This document shows positions 59,395 through 64,000 of a DNA stretch of 64,000 nt, in pieces; position 1 is the first letter of the stretch; the number at the start of each line of letters is the position of its first letter. The notes below the pieces were generated by a model that saw only the letters and a program-made list of their open reading frames with translations, was not told where the DNA came from and searched no databases. The stretch is taken from the NCBI GenBank assembly GCA_050249835.1, contig JBFWPT010000003.1, positions 112,339 to 176,338 on the forward strand. The letters run 5' to 3'. This DNA is from Miltoncostaea sp050249835. GTDB taxonomy: Bacteria > Actinomycetota > Thermoleophilia > Miltoncostaeales > Miltoncostaeaceae. Made by a program: the position numbers and the translations under genes.

Positions 59395-60794
59395 CAGGCC
59401 AGCCGGGGCGGCAGGCCGGAGGGGACCGCGGTCAGGTCCCGGAAGGTGGCCGCGAAGGCCATGAAGCGCTCCAGGTCGGCGTGGTTCGCCGCGATGCCCA
59501 GGGAGACGCGTATCGCGCCGCCCGTCGGCATCCCCGCCAGCTCCAGGTAGTCGTCGAGGATCATCCCGTCGGCGAACTCGGCGCCGATGAGGGTGTCCTT
59601 CGAGATCGAGAACGCCGTCTCGCCCGCCCCGGCGTTGCAGAAGCAGCCCGTCCTCAGCGAGATGCGGTGCTCGGCGGCCACGATGTCCACGTACCGCTCG
59701 TCCACGGCGCGGCCGTCCGGGTGGAGGAAGTTGAACGAGATCGTGCCGCCGCGGCGGTCCCAGCCCGCCGGGCCGTACACCCGGGCACCCGGGCTGCCGT
59801 CGGTGTGCCGGAGCCCCGCGAGGCCCTCCAGCAGCAGGGTCCCGAGCTCTTCGACCCGCCGGGAGATCGTCTCCATGCCGATCCCGTCCAGGTGGCGCAG
59901 GCCGATGCCGACGGCCGGGATGCCGAGGTAGTCGACCGTCCCGTCCTCGAAGTGGGCGTGCCCGTGGTGGGGGACGACCAGGTCGCCCTGGACGTTCGCC
60001 GCGACGACGGTGCCGCCGCTGAACCACGGACGCTCCAGCCGCTCCAGGGAGTCGCGGCGGGCGAGCAGCGCGCCGAGGCCGGTGGGGTAGCCGAACATCT
60101 TGTAGAACGAGATCGGGACGAAGTCGGGCGTCCAGAGCGACAGGTCCAGCCGGCTGGTGGGCACGAAGGCCGCGCAGTCGACGACCACGTCCCAGCCCCG
60201 CTCCTGTGCCAGCGCGATCCACTCGAGCGGGTGCTTGACGCCGCTGAAGTTGGACTGCGCCGGGAAGGCGAAGAGGTTGTGGGCGGCCGGGTCGGCGTCC
60301 TCCAGGTACCGCTCCAGCAGGCCCTCCGGCACGCGCAGGTCGGGCGCCTCCAGGGGGACGTAGGCCGTCGACGCGCCGTGGGAGCGGGCGAACTGGCGGA
60401 TCCCGTTGACCGAGTTGTGGTTGTCGAAGGTCAGCAGGAAGCGGTCGCCGGGGCCGAACGGGTACGCCTCGCCCACCAGGCGCAGCGCGCCGGTCGCGTT
60501 GGCCGTGAAGACGCACTCGTACTCGTCCGGGTCGGCGCGGAAGAAGGCGAGCACGTCCGCGCGGGCCTCCTCCACGAGCACGGTCGACGCCGACGAGGTC
60601 GGGTTGAACGAGTGCGGGTTCCCGTACACCCGCTCGCGCATCAGCCGGTGGTGCTCGTCGATCTGGGACTGCGCGTAGAGGGAGCCGCCGGTGTAGTCCA
60701 GGTAGACCTGGCCGGTCGCGTCCAGGCGTGCGTACTCGGTGCGGCGCAGCTCGTCGAGGACGCTGGTGTCCCCGGTGGCGTCCGGCACGGTCAC
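59391..60794 (-). CDS. class V aminotransferase, MoCo-sulfurase-like
   Basis: The 467-residue PLP enzyme has VDCAAFVPTSRLDLS, the PLP lysine in SFYKMFGYPTGLGALL and a C-terminal Cys loop RTGCFCNAGAGE. That GCFCN loop is typical of molybdenum-cofactor sulfurases, whereas SufS/IscS differ. It may move sulfur from cysteine to a cofactor. GTG at 60794 overlaps the upstream stop by 4 bp. Confidence 0.75.
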   Translation of the reverse strand: MTVPDATGDTSVLDELRRTEYARLDATGQVYLDYTGGSLYAQSQIDEHHRLMRERVYGNPHSFNPTSSASTVLVEEARADVLAFFRADPDEYECVFTANATGALRLVGEAYPFGPGDRFLLTFDNHNSVNGIRQFARSHGASTAYVPLEAPDLRVPEGLLERYLEDADPAAHNLFAFPAQSNFSGVKHPLEWIALAQERGWDVVVDCAAFVPTSRLDLSLWTPDFVPISFYKMFGYPTGLGALLARRDSLERLERPWFSGGTVVAANVQGDLVVPHHGHAHFEDGTVDYLGIPAVGIGLRHLDGIGMETISRRVEELGTLLLEGLAGLRHTDGSPGARVYGPAGWDRRGGTISFNFLHPDGRAVDERYVDIVAAEHRISLRTGCFCNAGAGETAFSISKDTLIGAEFADGMILDDYLELAGMPTGGAIRVSLGIAANHADLERFMAFAATFRDLTAVPSGLPPRLAC

Positions 60795-61009
60795 CAGAGG
60801 GGCGGGTAGCGCTCCAGGACGTCCGCGTGGCGGCGGGCCCGCTCGCGCTCGGCGACGATGGAGGCGTCGCCCGCCTCCTCCTTCAGCCGGCGCAGCGTGG
60901 CGAGGATCTCGCGGCGCCGCTGCTCCCGCACCTTCTCCTCCTGCTCGGCCCGCCGCATGGCCCGGCGGTAGGAGCTGTTGTCGTCGGCGAAGAGCGGGGG
61001 CGGGGCCAT
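60791..61009 (-). CDS. small coiled-coil protein
   Basis: The 72-residue protein is a single charged helix (RRAMRRAEQEEKVREQRRRE) with no recognised domain. It is directly upstream of, and overlaps, the MoCo-sulfurase-like gene (GTGA). No strong ribosome site precedes the ATG at 61009. Confidence 0.5.
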   Translation of the reverse strand: MAPPPLFADDNSSYRRAMRRAEQEEKVREQRRREILATLRRLKEEAGDASIVAERERARRHADVLERYPPLW

Positions 61010-61195
61010 CCGGGGGAGGGTAGCGGAGCCACGGGACGCCGCGGACCGGGTGGGGCGGGTGGCGGAGGCCGGGGCGAGGGGGTACGGTAGCCGCGGCCCG
61101 GGGCGTCCCGCCCGATGCCCGCACCGGTGCCCGCTTCGGCTAGAATCCCGCGCTTTGCAGGGTCGCTCGCGCTCGCGGCCGCGCAGCCACACTCA

Positions 61196-61212
61196 GGGGG
61201 AGGCGACCGATC
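61196..61212 (+). promoter_or_regulatory. strong Shine-Dalgarno before an AUC start
   Basis: GGGGGAGG at 61196-61203 is 6 nt before ATC at 61210, which is in frame with mreB. TAGAAT at 61141-61146 may be the -10. Confidence 0.6.
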
Positions 61213-62256
61213 GGCTTCTGGAGCTACCTGACCGGTTTCGGCGGACGAGACATGGCCGTCGACCTCGGCACCGCCAACACGCTGGTCTACGTCCGCGGCC
61301 GCGGCATCGTGCTGTCCGAGCCGTCGGTGGTCGCCATCGACCAGCGCTCGGGCGAGGTCCACGCCGTGGGCATCGAGGCGAAGCGGATGCTGGGCCGCAC
61401 CCCCGGCAACATCAGCGCCATCCGCCCGCTCAAGGACGGCGTCATCGCCGACTTCGACGTGACCGAGCAGATGCTCCGCCACTTCATCCAGAAGGTGCAC
61501 CAGAACCGGTGGGCGCACCCGCGGGTGGTGGTCTGCGTGCCGTCGGGCGTCACCGGCGTCGAGAAGCGCGCGGTGGAGGAGGCGACCCTGTCGGCCGGCG
61601 CGCGCAGCGCGTTCCTCATCGAGGAGCCCATGGCCGCCGCGATCGGCGCCGGGCTGCCGGTGGCCGAGCCGACCGGGAACATGGTCGTGGACATCGGCGG
61701 CGGCACCACCGAGGTGGCCGTCATCTCGCTCGGCGGCATCGTCGTGGCGCAGTCGATCCGCGTCGGCGGCGACGAGCTGGACGAGGCGATCATCAGCTAC
61801 GTCAAGAAGGAGTACAAGCTGATGATCGGCAGCCAGACCGCCGAGGAGGTGAAGCTCGAGATCGGCTCCGCCTACCCCCTCCGCGAGGAGGTGCAGGCGG
61901 AGATCCGGGGCCGCGACATGATCACGGGACTTCCGAAGACCGTCGTGCTGTCCTCCGAGGATGTGCGCGAGGCCCTCGAGGAGCCCACGCTCCAGATCGT
62001 CGACGCCGTGAAGAGCACCCTCGACAAGACCCCGCCGGAGTTGGCCTCGGACATCATGGACCGCGGCATCATGCTGGCCGGCGGCGGCTCCCTGCTGCAG
62101 GGCCTCGACGAGCGCCTGCGCCGCGAGACCGAGATGCCGATCCACGTGGCGGAGTCCCCGCTGACCTGCGTGGCCGTCGGCTCCGGCCGCTCCCTCGAGG
62201 AGTTCGAGGTGATGCAGAAGGCCTCGTCCAACGGTCGACACCGGAAGCGCTACTGA
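61210..62256 (+). CDS. mreB: rod-shape-determining actin homologue
   Basis: The protein (348 residues from ATC 61210, or 334 from ATG 61252) has the actin-like ATPase motifs: MAVDLGTANTLVYV (phosphate 1), MVVDIGGGTTEVAVIS (phosphate 2) and IMLAGGGSLLQGLDE (adenosine). It guides cell-wall synthesis in rod cells. I prefer ATC 61210 because GGGGGAGG is 6 nt upstream and the added residues (GFWSYLTGFGGRD) form the amphipathic N-terminal helix usual in MreB. Confidence 0.92.
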   Translation: MGFWSYLTGFGGRDMAVDLGTANTLVYVRGRGIVLSEPSVVAIDQRSGEVHAVGIEAKRMLGRTPGNISAIRPLKDGVIADFDVTEQMLRHFIQKVHQNRWAHPRVVVCVPSGVTGVEKRAVEEATLSAGARSAFLIEEPMAAAIGAGLPVAEPTGNMVVDIGGGTTEVAVISLGGIVVAQSIRVGGDELDEAIISYVKKEYKLMIGSQTAEEVKLEIGSAYPLREEVQAEIRGRDMITGLPKTVVLSSEDVREALEEPTLQIVDAVKSTLDKTPPELASDIMDRGIMLAGGGSLLQGLDERLRRETEMPIHVAESPLTCVAVGSGRSLEEFEVMQKASSNGRHRKRY

Positions 62257-62269
62257 GGAACGGCACCTG

Positions 62270-63196
62270 ATGTCGACGTCCGGGAGCTCCGGTGTCGCCC
62301 GCCGCCGGACGACCCTCCGGCGGGGCGTGATCGCCGCCCTCGTGATCGTCTGTCTCGTGATCTTCACCGGGTACTTCCGCGAGTCGTCGAGCGGGCCCCT
62401 GCACGGGGTCCAGTCCGTCGCGGGCAGCGTCGTGTCGCCCGTCCAGGAGGTCGCGACCCGCGCGGTGGAGCCGTTCCGCGACGCCTGGGGCTGGCTCACC
62501 AGCCTCCGGGACGCCCGCGACCGCGCCGCGGCCCTCCAGGCCCAGAACGACGAGCTGCGCGGCCGCGTCACCTTCGACGCCGTGCAGCAGCAGGAGCTCA
62601 CCGAGCTGCAGGCGCTCGCGGGGGTCGAGGCCCTCGTCGACACGGAGAGGGGCCTCGGCGGCTACCGGGCCGAGGTCGCCCTGGTGACCACGCGCTCGAT
62701 CAGCGACTGGTTCCGCTCGGCGCGCATCAACAAGGGATCCTCCGACGGCATCGTGCGCAACTCCCCTGTGCTCGCCGGCACCGGGACCGGCGCCGCGCTG
62801 GTCGGGGTCGTGACCTCGGTGCAGGCGAACTCCGCCGACGTCGCGTTCATCACCGACGGGCGCACCCAGGTCGGCGCCACCGTGCCCGAGGCGGGCGGGT
62901 ACCCGGGCCTCGTGCGGTCCACCAGCCCCGGCCAGCTCTCGCTCACGGACATCCCGCGGGAGGCGCCGGTGAAGGAGCTGCAGGCGGTCGTCACGCGCGG
63001 CTTCTCGGGCGGCGGGCTGCCGTCGATCTACCCGAAGGGCCTGCCCATCGGCCAGATCACGAGCGTCGGCCGCCAGGAGGTCGACGTCTCCTTCACGGTG
63101 CAGGTCACGCCCTACGTCGACCCGCGCCAGCTCTCCTACCTCGCCGTGCTCGTGCCCGAGAGCCCCGAGGCGAAGCGGCGGGCGCAGGGCCGGTGA
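62270..63196 (+). CDS. mreC: rod-shape-determining protein MreC
   Basis: The 308-residue protein has a transmembrane helix (about 20-42), a coiled-coil (about 80-118) and a C-terminal double beta-barrel with SDWFRSARINKGSSDG and VTRGFSGGGLPSIYPKGLPIG. It links MreB to the cell-wall synthases outside the membrane. It overlaps mreD by 4 bp (GTGA). Confidence 0.93.
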   Translation: MSTSGSSGVARRRTTLRRGVIAALVIVCLVIFTGYFRESSSGPLHGVQSVAGSVVSPVQEVATRAVEPFRDAWGWLTSLRDARDRAAALQAQNDELRGRVTFDAVQQQELTELQALAGVEALVDTERGLGGYRAEVALVTTRSISDWFRSARINKGSSDGIVRNSPVLAGTGTGAALVGVVTSVQANSADVAFITDGRTQVGATVPEAGGYPGLVRSTSPGQLSLTDIPREAPVKELQAVVTRGFSGGGLPSIYPKGLPIGQITSVGRQEVDVSFTVQVTPYVDPRQLSYLAVLVPESPEAKRRAQGR

Positions 63197-63771
63197 CGAC
63201 GGCGCCCCCCCGCACGGTGGGCCCCGCCACCCGCCGCCCCGCGGCCGGGCCCGGCCGCGCGCGCCTCGGCCGCATCGCCGCCCTGGTCGTCGCCGTGGTG
63301 CTCGTCCAGGTGTCGATCATGCCGTACATCAACCTGGCCGACGGCATCCCGGACCTCCTCGCCCCGACCGTCGTGGTCGTGGCGCTCTGCCGCGGCACGC
63401 TGGTCGGCGCGATCACCGGGTTCTCCGCCGGGCTGCTCGTGGAGCTGACGGCGCCGATCGGCACCCTCGGGGTGCTCGCGCTGCTCTACCTGATCGTGGG
63501 CGCATGGTGCGGCCGCTACTGCGAGCGCGAGGAGTCGTCGAGCCTCCTGGCGCCCCTGGCCCTGTCCGTGGTCGCGGCCCTCGTGGTGCAGGTCGGCTAC
63601 ATGCTCTTCCAGCTCCTGCTGGGCAACCGCATGCCGGCGTCGGAGTTCGTGGCCGAGGTGCTGTTCCCGACCCTCGCGCTGACGGCCCTGCTGAGCCCGC
63701 CCATCCTGCTCGTCGCCCGGCGCCTGCTGAGCCCGCCGCGCGTCGTCGACTTCTACGGGATGAGCACGTGA
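63193..63771 (+). CDS. mreD: rod-shape-determining protein MreD
   Basis: The 192-residue protein has about five transmembrane helices with PYINLADGIPDLLAPTVV and a C-terminal SPPRVVDFYGM. It starts at GTG 63193 overlapping the mreC stop, and its own stop overlaps the next gene (GTGA), so mreBCD and mrdA are one operon. Confidence 0.9.
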   Translation: MTTAPPRTVGPATRRPAAGPGRARLGRIAALVVAVVLVQVSIMPYINLADGIPDLLAPTVVVVALCRGTLVGAITGFSAGLLVELTAPIGTLGVLALLYLIVGAWCGRYCEREESSSLLAPLALSVVAALVVQVGYMLFQLLLGNRMPASEFVAEVLFPTLALTALLSPPILLVARRLLSPPRVVDFYGMST

Positions 63772-64000
63772 GCACCGTCATGCGGCCGCGGCGCCCCGGC
63801 GGATCCGCCGGCGGGGGATGGGCGCCCACCCTCACCCCGCGGATCGCCGTGCGCATCGCGATCCTGGGCGGCATCGCCATGGCGCTGCTCGGGGTCCTGC
63901 TCGTGCGCCTGTGGTTCCTCCAGGTCATCAGCGGCGAGCAGTACGCCGAGCGGGCCGACGGCAACCGCCTCCGCACGGTCATCACCGAGCCGCCCCGCGG
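63768..64000 (+). CDS. mrdA: penicillin-binding protein 2, N-terminal part
   Basis: The window ends after 77 codons. They encode a cytoplasmic Pro/Gly-rich tail, a transmembrane helix (IAILGGIAMALLGVLLVRLW) and FLQVISGEQYAERADGNRLR, the hallmark start of class B transpeptidases. By position after mreD it is MrdA/PBP2 of the elongasome. The catalytic domain lies beyond the window. Confidence 0.85.
   Translation, partial: MSTVMRPRRPGGSAGGGWAPTLTPRIAVRIAILGGIAMALLGVLLVRLWFLQVISGEQYAERADGNRLRTVITEPPR

Overview
This is a very G+C-rich bacterial window with actinobacterial character. The evidence is an F420-type LLM enzyme, a sortase-bearing surface protein, DUF1990 and DUF4395 proteins, frequent GTG starts, and a tig-clpP-clpX-valS-folC block followed by ndk, maf and mreBCD-mrdA. 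This gene order and several family variants fit a deep-branching actinobacterium such as Thermoleophilia, but that placement is an inference; no 16S gene is present. One run of 100 Ns (55509-55608) shows it is a scaffold from a draft assembly.

Region 1 (1-15871). A nitroreductase-like gene is followed by a tRNA-Arg(TCT). The last 46 bases of that tRNA recur exactly at 15826-15871, just after a tyrosine integrase, so 1296-15871 is a 14.5-kb tRNA-targeted genomic island. It carries two small membrane proteins, a sigma factor cut down to region 2 and coupled to an HNH-type protein, and a conserved helical protein coupled to a tandem DUF1990 protein. It also holds an LLM oxidoreductase, the TIGR02587/TIGR02588 membrane pair, a three-gene operon (SbnA-like, FAD/NAD(P)-binding, fold-III PLP decarboxylase), DUF2383 and DUF2945 stress-type proteins, a HAD hydrolase and a frameshifted CHAD gene. 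Two near-identical GTTT-N15-GGGTA promoters, the type read by SigB/SigF factors, sit in the island next to the truncated SigB/SigF-like gene. Together these suggest a mobile stress-response island.

Region 2 (15872-29230). These genes are mostly secreted or envelope functions: a subtilase, a CAP-domain protein, a PilZ protein, a secreted thermonuclease, a UspA protein, small membrane proteins, an SCO/SenC copper chaperone, a 926-residue surface protein that joins a thioester-like domain, four tandem repeats and a C-terminal sortase domain, a CHASE3-GAF-SpoIIE phosphatase, and a geranylgeranyl reductase-type flavoprotein.

Region 3 (29237-46870). A response regulator precedes a tightly overlapping operon of two APC permeases with UspA tails, a 59-residue membrane protein between them, and two TrkA/RCK proteins; this looks like a potassium (or other cation) transport and gating unit. 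Next come birA, a SRPBCC-ArsR pair divergent from an extra clpP, a metallothionein-like protein, a glutaryl-CoA dehydrogenase-like flavoprotein, a MarR/cupin pair, a hydrolase, wrbA, a zinc alcohol dehydrogenase, a large DUF11 surface protein, a FlK-like thioesterase and a DUF1707 protein.

Region 4 (46933-64000). This is core housekeeping: tRNA-His, tRNA-Leu, tig, clpP, clpX, valS, folC, a PLDc_N-type membrane protein, ndk, the gap, maf, several small genes, a class II amidotransferase overlapping a double cyclic-nucleotide-binding protein, a MoCo-sulfurase-like enzyme, and mreB-mreC-mreD-mrdA (cut by the window end). mreB seems to use an AUC start codon. Many genes in the window have a -10-like hexamer exactly 6 nt before the start codon, which is leaderless-mRNA geometry.
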